From Hassallia byssoidea VB512170 (GTDB lineage Bacteria > Cyanobacteriota > Cyanobacteriia > Cyanobacteriales > Nostocaceae): a stretch of DNA of 64,000 nucleotides. The notes beneath the pieces are model-generated. The model saw only the letters and a program-made list of their open reading frames with translations. It was not told the origin of the DNA and searched no databases. The stretch spans positions 1 to 64,000 of the forward strand of contig NZ_JTCM02000015.1 of assembly GCF_000817785.2 (NCBI RefSeq), given 5' to 3'. Made by a program: the position numbers and the translations under genes. Position 1 is the stretch's first letter, and each line of letters opens with the position of its first letter. Shown one piece after another: positions 1 through 8,741 of the stretch.

Positions 1-1276
1 AGTAACACTGCCTACAGGCTCATCGCACTTGCCAAGCGAACAAATCAGTACCAAACCTACACTAGCATCAACATTACTAGGTGCTGCTCCCTACGTCCAG
101 GAAGCGTTACAGTGGCAAAAAGAAAAAAATTTGTGGGTTTGGGACCGCCATTTTATGGCGGTCCCAAACCCACCCCCCATAAAGCCCTCTGGGTTATCGA
201 CTGCACGCATTTTGTTAGTCGATGATAATGCCGATATGCGAGACTATGTAGCGCGTCTGCTACAAAAGCAATGGCAAGTACAAGCTGTAGCTAATGGAGC
301 AGCTGCACTAGCTGCTGTTTGTGAGCAACCGCCAGATTTGGTACTTACTGATGTGATGATGCCAGAAATGGACGGGTTTCAATTGCTGAGTGCATTGCGT
401 GCTGACCCAAAGACAAAAGGTATACCCATCATCCTACTGTCGGCTCGTGCAGGGGAAGAAGCGGCAATTGAGGGTTTGCAAGCAGGAGCTGATGACTACC
501 TGATTAAGCCTTTTTCGGCTCGTGAACTGCTAACTCGTGTAGAATCTCATTTACACTCTTATCGTCTGCGCCAGGAGCTATTTTCTAATCGCTTCAAAGA
601 TGAATTTATCGCAACAGTTACGCACGAACTTCATGCTCCCTTAGTTGCTATTCTTGGCTGGACTCGTTTACTACGTTCCAAGGCGCTTGATGAGGCTACT
701 GTTTTACGTGCTTTAGATACAATTGAACGCAATGCTAAGAATCAGGCAAAGCTAATTGAGAATTTGCTAGACATTTCAACTATTATCTCAGGTAATGTTT
801 GCTTGGCTCGCCAGCCAGTTAAACTCACGGAGATTATTGAAGAAGTTATCAATACGTCCTCAAATGCTAAGGAAAAGAAGATTCATATTGTAAAAACGTT
901 CCAGGCAACTTGTCAACAAAATGACACCGTTTTCGGCGATCGCGATCGCTTGCAGCAAATTGTCAGAGAATTACTTGCCAATGCAATTAAATTTACACCC
1001 AAGGGGGGAGTTATAGAAGTTTGGTTTGATGCTATCGCTTCTCAAGCGACGCTGCAAATCAAAGATACAGGTGTGGGAATTAGTGCCGAGTTTCTGCCTT
1101 ACGTTTTCGATCGCTTTACTCAAGCAGAGGTTCCCAGCAGACACTCACCAGGAGGATTGGGACTGGGGCTTGCGATCGCTCGTCAACTCGTCCAACTGCA
1201 CAAAGGTACAATTGAGGTAGCGAGTGAGGGAGTTGGACGAGGCGCAACGTTTATTGTCAAGCTGCCATTAGTTTGA
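1..1276 (+). CDS. Hybrid histidine kinase, 3' end only
   Basis: The frame is open to the first base, so the true start lies outside the window. The first ATG is at 29, but residues before it resemble the segment that follows the first kinase domain of the paralogue at 2654-8725, so it is probably not the start. Counting from the ATG at 29, a receiver domain occupies about residues 58-175 (phospho-acceptor Asp108 in LTDVMMP, Lys in LIKPF). A histidine kinase follows, with an H box (His199 in VTHELHAPL), an N box (ELLANAIKF), G1 (DTGVGI) and G2 (GLGLGLAIA). It is predicted to be a cytosolic phosphorelay sensor; no stimulus can be inferred from what is visible. The linker before the receiver contains an in-frame perfect palindrome at 133-173. 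xisH follows after only 9 bp. Confidence 0.88.
   Translation, partial: VTLPTGSSHLPSEQISTKPTLASTLLGAAPYVQEALQWQKEKNLWVWDRHFMAVPNPPPIKPSGLSTARILLVDDNADMRDYVARLLQKQWQVQAVANGAAALAAVCEQPPDLVLTDVMMPEMDGFQLLSALRADPKTKGIPIILLSARAGEEAAIEGLQAGADDYLIKPFSARELLTRVESHLHSYRLRQELFSNRFKDEFIATVTHELHAPLVAILGWTRLLRSKALDEATVLRALDTIERNAKNQAKLIENLLDISTIISGNVCLARQPVKLTEIIEEVINTSSNAKEKKIHIVKTFQATCQQNDTVFGDRDRLQQIVRELLANAIKFTPKGGVIEVWFDAIASQATLQIKDTGVGISAEFLPYVFDRFTQAEVPSRHSPGGLGLGLAIARQLVQLHKGTIEVASEGVGRGATFIVKLPLV
133..173. repeat. Perfect inverted repeat inside coding sequence
   Basis: Two 18-nt arms (133-150 and 156-173) are exact reverse complements around a 5-nt loop. The element is read in frame as part of the linker before the receiver domain and supplies residues such as VWDRHFMAVPNP. 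The paralogous kinase has a 21-bp tandem array in the corresponding linker instead. Confidence 0.9.
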
Positions 1277-1285
1277 TAGGGGAAT

Positions 1286-1702
1286 ATGGCAAAAGACATT
1301 TTTCACAATATTGTCAAGCTAGCACTGCAAAAAGACGGCTGGACAATCACCCACGATCCCTATCGTCTGCGCTATGGCATTGCCGATATTTACATTGACC
1401 TTGCGGCAGAAGAAGCTATTGCTGCCGAAAAAGCAGGACGTAAAATTGCAGTTGAAATCAAAAGTTTTGTGTCAAGTTCAGCTATTTCCGAATTTCATAC
1501 TGCCCTTGGACAATTCTTGAATTATCGTATTGCCTTAGAAGTTTCAGAAGAACCAGATCGCATTCTTTATTTGGCAGTTCCAAGCGATGTACACCAAAGC
1601 TTTTTGCGGTTTGAACCAGCCAAAACCGTGATAGACCGCTATGACGTTCGATTGATTATTTACAATTCAGATCGAGAGGTGATTGAGCAATGGATCGAGT
1701 AA
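1286..1702 (+). CDS. xisH: XisH family protein
   Basis: This 138-residue protein has the usual XisH length and layout: start MAKDIFHNIVK, then YGIADIYIDL, a VEIKSF core and an ALGQFLNYR segment. XisH was named as one of the factors controlling excision of the fdxN element in Anabaena. The fold resembles a restriction-endonuclease-like nuclease, with Asp and E-x-K residues visible (ADIYIDL, AVEIKSF). XisH homologues occur widely in cyanobacteria with xisI, away from any excision element, so the role here is unknown. A purine-rich AGGGGA lies just before the ATG. The gene starts 9 bp after the upstream kinase and overlaps xisI by 13 bp, which implies coupled translation. I see no fdxN or nif genes nearby. 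Confidence 0.9.
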   Translation: MAKDIFHNIVKLALQKDGWTITHDPYRLRYGIADIYIDLAAEEAIAAEKAGRKIAVEIKSFVSSSAISEFHTALGQFLNYRIALEVSEEPDRILYLAVPSDVHQSFLRFEPAKTVIDRYDVRLIIYNSDREVIEQWIE

Positions 1703-2133
1703 ACCAATATCGCCAAATTGTACAGGATTTTTTAGAAGATTTTGCCGCTGACGATCCAGAAGCTCAATTAATCTTTGATATTGAGCGCGATCGCTATCTC
1801 GTTATGCACAATGGCTGGCGCGGCGAATATCGTATCTACGGTTGCGCTATGCAGCTAGACCTGATTTCGGGCAAAGTCTGGATTCAGCACAACAGCACTG
1901 AAATTTTCATAGATCGAGAACTGATTTCGCGTGGTGAGGCAGCCCCCGTCTTGGACGCCACTTGCTTTATGCCGGGAGACCCGTCCAACGCAGTGGCTCC
2001 GCTTCCCGTCGATGGGGGACTGCCGAACCCGAAGGGCATTGCATCCCAAGATATTGTTTTAGGATTGCGATCGCCCAAGGTAAGAGAACGGCTTGCCGCT
2101 GCTTTACACACAGATGTTGGCAGCAAGCCTTGA
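1690..2133 (+). CDS. xisI: XisI family protein with an internal insertion
   Basis: This is the partner of xisH, in the usual overlapping arrangement. The N-terminal two thirds are typical of XisI (MDRVNQYRQIVQDFL, GWRGEYRIYGCAMQLDL, KVWIQHNSTEIFIDREL). The family then normally runs directly from 'RELI..G' into 'DIVLG'. Here about 34 residues (nucleotides 1936-2037) intervene between ISRG and IASQDIVLG, making the protein 147 residues instead of roughly 110. The inserted DNA is rich in GC and in short inverted segments, like dispersed cyanobacterial repeats, and keeps the frame. XisI is proposed to act with XisH in the control of DNA rearrangement, but the molecular function of most homologues is not established. 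Whether the inserted form still works is unknown. Confidence 0.87.
   Translation: MDRVNQYRQIVQDFLEDFAADDPEAQLIFDIERDRYLVMHNGWRGEYRIYGCAMQLDLISGKVWIQHNSTEIFIDRELISRGEAAPVLDATCFMPGDPSNAVAPLPVDGGLPNPKGIASQDIVLGLRSPKVRERLAAALHTDVGSKP
1936..2037. repeat. In-frame repeat insertion in xisI
   Basis: About 102 bp, a multiple of three, sit where XisI homologues have no residues. The segment (MPGDPSNAVAPLPVDGG in translation) has the GC-rich, partly self-complementary look of dispersed Nostocales repeats. The boundaries are set by where XisI similarity stops and resumes. Confidence 0.6.
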
Positions 2134-2150
2134 AGTGAAACCATATTAGA

Positions 2151-2395
2151 CCGTTCCCACAAGTTGGGAAACCGTTCCCACAAGTTGGGAAACCGTTCCC
2201 ACAAGTTGCGTAACGGTTCCCACAAGTTGCGTAACGGTTCCCACAAGTTGCGTAACGGTTCCCACAAGTTGGGAAACGGTTCCCACAAGTTGCGTAACGG
2301 TTCCCATAAGTTGCGAAACGGTTCCCATAAGTTGCGTAACGGTTCCCACAAGTTGCGAAACAGTTCCCACAAGTTGGGAAACGGTTCCCATAAGT
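2151..2395. repeat. 21-bp tandem repeat array (11 full copies)
   Basis: Eleven full units plus a partial one, each 21 bp with core GTTCCCACAAGTTG. The variable positions mostly sit in the last bases of the unit (GGGAAA or GCGTAA). Because 21 is a multiple of three, long open frames run through it on both strands, but these are artefacts. A pair of TATATCAWGTCCG motifs follows 20 bp downstream, as beside the 21-bp array near 56 kb. Confidence 0.95.
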
Positions 2396-2413
2396 GTTTT
2401 GGTAGCGACTGTC

Positions 2414-2464
2414 TTATATCATGTCCGCATAATTAGTTTATATCAAGTCCGGTTAATCGCTTAT
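2414..2464. repeat. Paired dispersed motif TATATCAWGTCCG
   Basis: Two head-to-tail copies (2415-2438 and 2439-2464). The first matches 23 consecutive bases at 56207-56229 in inverted orientation, and the second resembles 56078-56100. The remaining spacer to 2653 shows no gene or clear terminator. Confidence 0.8.
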
Positions 2465-2653
2465 GATTACCGCGTCTGAGCAAAAATCGCAAAAGTCTCT
2501 TTCCCCCTGCACCGAAGCGCTCCCTGCTTTCTTGCGGTCTTATTTCTGGTGGGGATTTCAACCTCAACACGCTCAAGCAATCGATCTTGGGATGGCGTTT
2601 TAAACCCCTTTAAGTAAGATAAAATTGTTGCCAAAGCCAAAGCCATAAGCGCC

Positions 2654-5600
2654 ATGCTACGACCTCAAAGAGAAACAGTCACGCTAGAGGATATTGTCAT
2701 CACCGAGGAGTTGTCCCGGCGAAACCCTCGGACTGCAAACTTACTAAGAGAAAATCAGGCATTGCACGCATTGGTGCGGCAGTTGGTGAATCAGCCGGAA
2801 ACGATGCTCCAAACTGTAGTTGACATTGCACTAGACTTATGCTGTGCAGAAACCGCAGGAGTCAGTTTACTCGAAGTGCTGCCCAGTGGGGAAGAAGTCT
2901 TTCGCGCTCATGTATTAAAAGGAACAGAGGAACAGTACGGCGGCACAATACCCCGTAATTTTAGCCCCTGTGGAATTTGTCTCGATCGCAATGCCCCTGT
3001 GCTTTATTCCCATCCCGAACGGTATTTCACCTATTTGCAGGAAGTAAACACTCCCATCGTTGAAAGCTTAGTATTACCCTTAATTGCGGACGATCGCGCT
3101 TTTGGCACAATCTGGATTTTGTCGCATGATCAACAGCGGCACTTTGACAGTGAAGATGTGCGGGTGATGGCGAGTTTGGCAGACTTTACCGCTGCCACTC
3201 TACTTTTGAATCAGCGACAAACTAAGGAACTGCTGGCTGCCAACGCTACCTTAGAAACGGAAATTGCTGAACGCAAGCAAGCCCAAGAACGTTCGCGTGC
3301 TTTGATCGAGAATCTACCGGGTGGGGCTGCGTTTGTCGTCGATCGCGATCTCCGCTACCTGCTTGCCGAAGGAGAAGCGTTGTCCGCAGCCGGATTTAAA
3401 CCCGAAGATTTGGTGGGGCAGACGATTTTCGAGGTGATGACGCCGGAATTAACGGTGAATTACGAGGTGCTGTACCGTCAGGCTCTTGCTGGCGAGCCAT
3501 TTGAGCATGAACACGATGCACACGATCGCTCGTTCATCTCACGCGGAACGCCGCTACGGTTGCCAAACGGCGAAGTTTATGCAGTGCTTGCCGTTTCCTA
3601 TGACATCAGCGAACGCAAACAAGCCGAAGCCGATGCTGCTGCCAATCTCGAAGACACGCAACGGCTGCACGAACTCAGTACGCGGTTGGTGGCTGAAGAT
3701 GACATTCAAACGCTGTATCAAGAAATTGTGGCAACGGCGATCGCCCTCACACGAGCAGATGCGGGATCGATCCAAATTCTCGATGAAGCGACACAGGATC
3801 TCGTGCTGCTTGCCACTCAAGGCGCGGGGCAAAAGCTGACGGAGCATTTCTATCGCGTCAACGCGGGTTCAAACACGCCTTGCGGTATAGCATTGACAAC
3901 GGGCAAGCGCACCTTCGTTGATTTCGATGTGCCAGAGAGCGAAGACCCGCATGCGGAAATGCGACTGCACCGTGAGGAGGGCTATCTCTCGGCACAGTCC
4001 ACACCGCTGATTACCCGTTCGGGCAAAGCGATCGGCATGGTTTCAACTCATTGGCGCAAACACCATCGACCCACAGAACGCGAACTACGCTTTCTCGATT
4101 TACTCGCCCGCCAAGCCGCTGACCTGATTGAGCAACGACAAGCCCAGGTCGCCATTGCCGCCGACCTGCGAGATACTCAACGCTTACACGAACTGAGCAC
4201 CTACCTGGCATCGGAAGACAATATTCAGGTGCTTTACGACGAGATTGTGGCTGCTGCGGTTGACCTCATGCAGGCTGATGCTGGGACAATTCAAATTTTG
4301 GAAGAAGAAACTCAATACATATTATTGCTTGCTAGTCAAGGTTTAGAACAAAAGACAGTCGAGTATTTCTATCGTCTTGACGCTAGTTCCAATACTGCCT
4401 GTGGCATTGCTCTAGCAACTCGAAAACGGGCAATTATTAATTATGATGTACCCGCCAGTGAGGACCCCGGTGGTTCGCTGCAAAAGCTCGTAGAGGCAGG
4501 ATTTCTCTGCGGACAGTCAACCCCCCTAATTTCCCGTTCGGGCAGAGCGATCGGCATGGTTTCGACCCACTGGTGCAAACACCATCGACCGACAGAACGG
4601 GAACTGCGCTTTCTCGATTTACTCGCCCGCCAAGCGGCTGACTTGATTGAGCAGCGGCAAGCCCAAGTCACCTTGCACGAATCGGAAGCCAAATATCGAT
4701 CGCTGTTTAATTCGATTGACGAAGGCTATGCGCTTATCGAAATGATACGAGACGAAAACGGGCGAGCGGTTGATTACCATATTCTGGAAGCCAATCAGGT
4801 CTGGGGACGGCAGACGGGACTCGAAAATCCGATGGGCAAATTGGGCAGCGAGCTTGCCCCAAATACCGAAAGCTACTGGCTCGAAATCTATGACAAAGCG
4901 GCGCGGACGGGCGAAACGCAGCGCGTTGAAAATTACCACGAACCGACCGGGCATTGGTATTCGGCTTACGTCTCGCGCATCGGCGGCGAGGGCAACCGAC
5001 AAGTCGCCATTGTTTTCGACGACATCACCGATCGCAAACAGGCAGAAGCACAATTGCGTCGTGCTGCTGAGATGGATGCGTTCCGGGTCAAGTTGTCGGA
5101 TGCACTGCGATCGCTCTCCGACCCCGCAGAGATTCAGGGTGAGGCAACTTGTCTGTTGCGCGAGCAATTCGATGTCGGCTGGTGCTACTATGGCGAGTTC
5201 GATGAGACTGGCACGGTTGCGACAATTCTGCGAGATGCTGTGAAAGAAGGCTTGCCGTCGATAGTTGGCGTTCATGATCTCTCAGAAGTTCCAGAGTTTA
5301 CCGATTTCCTGCACGCAGGAAGTGTGTTCAACGCCCCAGACATATCCACTTTTCCGTTGTTCAATCGGCTCATCGCCGAGCGTTATAACGCGATCAAGAT
5401 GAAGTCGGCTCTGGGCGTGCCACTTGTCAAGAACGGGCGGCTGATCGCGCTCTTGGTGCTGGTTGATACGTCGTCGCGAGAATGGACGGATGACGCAATC
5501 GCGCTCTTGGAGGACGTTGCTGATCGCACCTGGGCGGCGGTCGAACGCGCCCGTGCTGAACAAGCCTTGCGCGAATCGGAGGATAAATATCGATCGCTGT

Positions 5601-8600
5601 TCGAGACGATGGGACAAGGCTTCGCGCTCGCCGAGCTCGTCCGGGACGAGGCGGGCAAAGCCATCGATTATCGCATCGGCGAGATCAATCCGGCTTTCGA
5701 GCGCTACACAGGCATACCCGTCGCGTCCGCGCAAGGTCGGCTGATCAGCGAGTTGTTCGGGGGTGTCGATCCTGATTTGCTGGAGCTTTTCGACGGCGTA
5801 GTCCGCAGCGGCAAGTCTCAGCGATCTCAACTCTTTTTTCCGCCGCTCGACATCTGGTTCGACCAATTCGTCTACCCCGCCAGCGGTGATCGCGTCACCG
5901 TGCTCTACGACGACATCACGACCCAGAAGAAAGCGGACGCGATGCTGCGCGAGAGTGAGGAGCGGCAGGCATTTTTGCTAAAGCTCAGCGACGCACTGCG
6001 CCCACTGGCTGACTCCGTTGAAATTCAGGCGGAAGCGAGTCGGCTGCTGGGCGAACATTTAGGCGTTGACCGCGCCTACTACGTCGAATTCAATGAGGCG
6101 GGGAGTTACACGCGCGTCAATCAAAATTATTTGCGCGGTGACTCGCCCTCGCTCGTTGGCGTTTATCAGGTAGCGGATTACGACTGGACTATGCCGTTCC
6201 TTCAAAGGGGCGAAACTATCATCGTCGCGGATGCGGAAACCTCGGACATCATTCCCAAAGCCGACCGTGAGATGATGGCGGCTGTCAGGATTACCGCGCA
6301 TATCACCGTACCGCTTATCAAAGCAGGCAAGTTGGTAGGCTCGCTCTGCGTCACCGAATCCGCGCCGCGTGAGTGGTTGGCGGCGGAAATCGAACTCGTC
6401 CGCGAAACCGCCGAACGCATCTGGGCAACCATCATCCGCGCCCGTGCCGAAACAGAATTGCGCGAATCAGAAATTCAGCGGGTTCGAGAACAATCCGCCC
6501 GCGAAGAAGAACGTCAACGCGCTGAATCACTGGCAGAACTCGATCGCGCCAAAACAAACTTCTTCAGCAACGTCTCGCACGAGTTTCGGACTCCGCTGAC
6601 GCTGATGCTGGCTTTGCTGCAAGATGCTTTGAGCGATTCGTCCAATTCCCTAACTCAAGAACAACGCGAACGTCTAGAACTTGTCCATCGCAATAGCTTG
6701 CGTTTGCTGAAACTGGTTAATACCCTGCTCGACTTCTCCCGCATCGAAGCTGGACGCATGGAAGCAGTTTATGAACCAACCGACTTGGCACTGTACACAA
6801 CTGAGTTAGCCAGTGTATTTCGTTCTGCCATTGAACGGGCTGGGCTGCGGCTAGTGGTCGATTGCCCACCAATAAGCGAGCCTGTATACGTAGACCGGGA
6901 AATGTGGGAGAAAATTGTTCTCAACTTGCTCTCCAACGCCTTTAAGTTTACCTTAGAAGGTGAAATTGCCGTCAGGCTGCATCTTGCTGATGACCGTCAT
7001 GTAACGCTACAGGTAGAAGATACAGGCACGGGCATTGTACCTGAAGAATTACCCCATCTTATGAAGCGATTTTACCAAGTGCGAGGAACAAAAGCCAGAA
7101 CTCATGAAGGGTCTGGTATTGGTTTAGCTTTAGTGCAGGAATTAATTCGACTGCATGGCGGAACTGTAGATGTCAGCAGTACCGTGGGAGTAGGAAGCTG
7201 CTTCACCGTCACAATTCTATTAGGTACAGCCCACCTGCCAAGCGTTAGCGTTAGCGAAGCGGTAGCGACGTTAGGAGCGTCAGCGGGGCGCGATAGCGCA
7301 CGTCGCCTACAACTCGATGTAGGCGATCGTATCACAGCAACACGCACGCTGACATCAACTGCATTAGGTGCTGCACCTTATGTTCAAGAGGCAGAGCGCT
7401 GGTTGCCGGAAGAAGCAGGGGGGCAGGGGGCAGGGGAGAAAATAGATACTCTTTCATCTATCTCAAATACTATTTCGGCGAACTCAGAAACTATTTCGGC
7501 GAACTCAAATACTATTTCGGCGAACTCAGAAACTATTTCGGCGAACTCAAATACTATTTCGGCGAACTCAAATACTATTTCGGCGAACTCAAATACTATT
7601 TCGGCGAACTCAAATACTATTTCGGCGAACTCAAATACTAAAACTGCCCCCCCAGATCATATCCTCGTTGTCGATGATAATGCCGATATACGCGATTACC
7701 TTAAACGTATATTAAGCGAACACGTTAAAGTAGAAGCTGTCGCAGATGGAACAACTGCACTGGCAGCGGCTACTGAGCGAGTGCCAGATTTGATACTCAG
7801 TGATGTAATGATGCCAGGGTTAGACGGTTTTGAGTTACTGCGAGCATTACGGGCTGATGCGCGGACAAAAGAAGTACCCATCATCTTGCTGTCTGCCCGT
7901 GCTGGAGAAGAGTCTGTAATTGAAGGGCTGCAAGCTGGTGCTGACGATTACCTAATTAAACCCTTCTCTGCCAGCGAACTTGTCACCCGTGTCTTAGCCC
8001 ATCTCCAAATGGCACAGTTGCGCTCCCAAGCACTCCACCAGGAAAAAACAATCAATCGTAAGAAGGATGAATTGCTAGCGACAGTTTCTGACGAACTTAA
8101 TACCCCCCTGGTCGCTATTCTCGGTTGGACGCGGTTACTGCGTAGCAGCCAGCCCAATCAATCGATGTTGACGAAATCCTTGGAGACGATAGAACGCAAT
8201 GCCACTTTGCAAGCCAAACTGATTGAAGATTTGCTAGATATCTCGCGCATCACGGCGGGTAAAATCAGTCTAAATCTCCAGCCAGTTGAACTGCAAGAAG
8301 TAATTGAAGCTGCGATCGCCACAGTGCATCAAAGTTGTACAACTAAAAACATTCGCTTAAAGTGTACGCTTGACCCTTCACCAACAATAGTACAAGGCGA
8401 TCCAGACCGTTTGCAGCAAATTATTTTGAATTTACTTACTAATGCCGTCAAATTTACTCCTACTGGAGGAAGAATTAAGGTTTGTGTTCAAACTAATGAA
8501 ACTCAAGCCCAAATCTCAGTAAGTGATACTGGCTGCGGAATAGATGCCGAGTTTCTGCCATACATCTTTGACACTTTTCGTCAAGCATCAGCCTCTAAAA

Positions 8601-8725
8601 AAGGACTGGGGTTAGGACTTGCGATCGCACGCAACCTCATAGAACTCCACGGTGGTACTATCCACGCCCAAAGTCCTGGTATTGGGCAGGGTGCAACTTT
8701 TATTGTCAAATTACCCTTAATATAG
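2654..8725 (+). CDS. Giant hybrid sensor histidine kinase (GAF/PAS-HK-REC-HK)
   Basis: This 2023-residue cytosolic sensor has no membrane segments. By eye the order is GAF (about 43-190), PAS (210-325), GAF (335-495), GAF (500-665), PAS (675-790), GAF (800-960), PAS (975-1085), GAF (1100-1265), histidine kinase 1 (1295-1525; His1309 in NVSHEFRTPL), a low-complexity linker, a receiver (about 1670-1785; Asp1717 in LSDVMMPG) and a second histidine-kinase module (1800-2020). In the second H box the phospho-acceptor is Asp1813 (TVSDELNTPL) instead of His, although its N box and GLGLGLAIA are intact. The GAF2/GAF3 pair is a clear internal duplication. The stretch from about 4.7 to 6.5 kb is visibly richer in G+C than the ends, suggesting a mosaic gene. 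The linker contains a repeat-like insertion (about 7230-7320) and eight 21-bp repeats. No Shine-Dalgarno sequence is obvious. The ligand is unknown. Confidence 0.9.
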   Translation: MLRPQRETVTLEDIVITEELSRRNPRTANLLRENQALHALVRQLVNQPETMLQTVVDIALDLCCAETAGVSLLEVLPSGEEVFRAHVLKGTEEQYGGTIPRNFSPCGICLDRNAPVLYSHPERYFTYLQEVNTPIVESLVLPLIADDRAFGTIWILSHDQQRHFDSEDVRVMASLADFTAATLLLNQRQTKELLAANATLETEIAERKQAQERSRALIENLPGGAAFVVDRDLRYLLAEGEALSAAGFKPEDLVGQTIFEVMTPELTVNYEVLYRQALAGEPFEHEHDAHDRSFISRGTPLRLPNGEVYAVLAVSYDISERKQAEADAAANLEDTQRLHELSTRLVAEDDIQTLYQEIVATAIALTRADAGSIQILDEATQDLVLLATQGAGQKLTEHFYRVNAGSNTPCGIALTTGKRTFVDFDVPESEDPHAEMRLHREEGYLSAQSTPLITRSGKAIGMVSTHWRKHHRPTERELRFLDLLARQAADLIEQRQAQVAIAADLRDTQRLHELSTYLASEDNIQVLYDEIVAAAVDLMQADAGTIQILEEETQYILLLASQGLEQKTVEYFYRLDASSNTACGIALATRKRAIINYDVPASEDPGGSLQKLVEAGFLCGQSTPLISRSGRAIGMVSTHWCKHHRPTERELRFLDLLARQAADLIEQRQAQVTLHESEAKYRSLFNSIDEGYALIEMIRDENGRAVDYHILEANQVWGRQTGLENPMGKLGSELAPNTESYWLEIYDKAARTGETQRVENYHEPTGHWYSAYVSRIGGEGNRQVAIVFDDITDRKQAEAQLRRAAEMDAFRVKLSDALRSLSDPAEIQGEATCLLREQFDVGWCYYGEFDETGTVATILRDAVKEGLPSIVGVHDLSEVPEFTDFLHAGSVFNAPDISTFPLFNRLIAERYNAIKMKSALGVPLVKNGRLIALLVLVDTSSREWTDDAIALLEDVADRTWAAVERARAEQALRESEDKYRSLFETMGQGFALAELVRDEAGKAIDYRIGEINPAFERYTGIPVASAQGRLISELFGGVDPDLLELFDGVVRSGKSQRSQLFFPPLDIWFDQFVYPASGDRVTVLYDDITTQKKADAMLRESEERQAFLLKLSDALRPLADSVEIQAEASRLLGEHLGVDRAYYVEFNEAGSYTRVNQNYLRGDSPSLVGVYQVADYDWTMPFLQRGETIIVADAETSDIIPKADREMMAAVRITAHITVPLIKAGKLVGSLCVTESAPREWLAAEIELVRETAERIWATIIRARAETELRESEIQRVREQSAREEERQRAESLAELDRAKTNFFSNVSHEFRTPLTLMLALLQDALSDSSNSLTQEQRERLELVHRNSLRLLKLVNTLLDFSRIEAGRMEAVYEPTDLALYTTELASVFRSAIERAGLRLVVDCPPISEPVYVDREMWEKIVLNLLSNAFKFTLEGEIAVRLHLADDRHVTLQVEDTGTGIVPEELPHLMKRFYQVRGTKARTHEGSGIGLALVQELIRLHGGTVDVSSTVGVGSCFTVTILLGTAHLPSVSVSEAVATLGASAGRDSARRLQLDVGDRITATRTLTSTALGAAPYVQEAERWLPEEAGGQGAGEKIDTLSSISNTISANSETISANSNTISANSETISANSNTISANSNTISANSNTISANSNTISANSNTKTAPPDHILVVDDNADIRDYLKRILSEHVKVEAVADGTTALAAATERVPDLILSDVMMPGLDGFELLRALRADARTKEVPIILLSARAGEESVIEGLQAGADDYLIKPFSASELVTRVLAHLQMAQLRSQALHQEKTINRKKDELLATVSDELNTPLVAILGWTRLLRSSQPNQSMLTKSLETIERNATLQAKLIEDLLDISRITAGKISLNLQPVELQEVIEAAIATVHQSCTTKNIRLKCTLDPSPTIVQGDPDRLQQIILNLLTNAVKFTPTGGRIKVCVQTNETQAQISVSDTGCGIDAEFLPYIFDTFRQASASKKGLGLGLAIARNLIELHGGTIHAQSPGIGQGATFIVKLPLI
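7469..7636. repeat. Eight in-frame 21-bp repeats in a kinase linker
   Basis: Eight copies of a 21-bp unit encode TISANSN or TISANSE in tandem. The array sits between the first kinase module and the receiver domain. Copy number can change without shifting the frame. Confidence 0.95.
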
Positions 8726-8741
8726 CGCTTCCTAGCTTTTA

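Noticed and set aside
2146-2436. Long open frames on both strands through the 21-bp array
   Set aside because: They are produced by a repeat unit divisible by three without stop codons; there is no start signal or protein similarity.
2467-2655. 62-codon minus-strand frame before the large kinase
   Set aside because: No recognisable family, no ribosome-binding site, and it overlaps the likely kinase leader.
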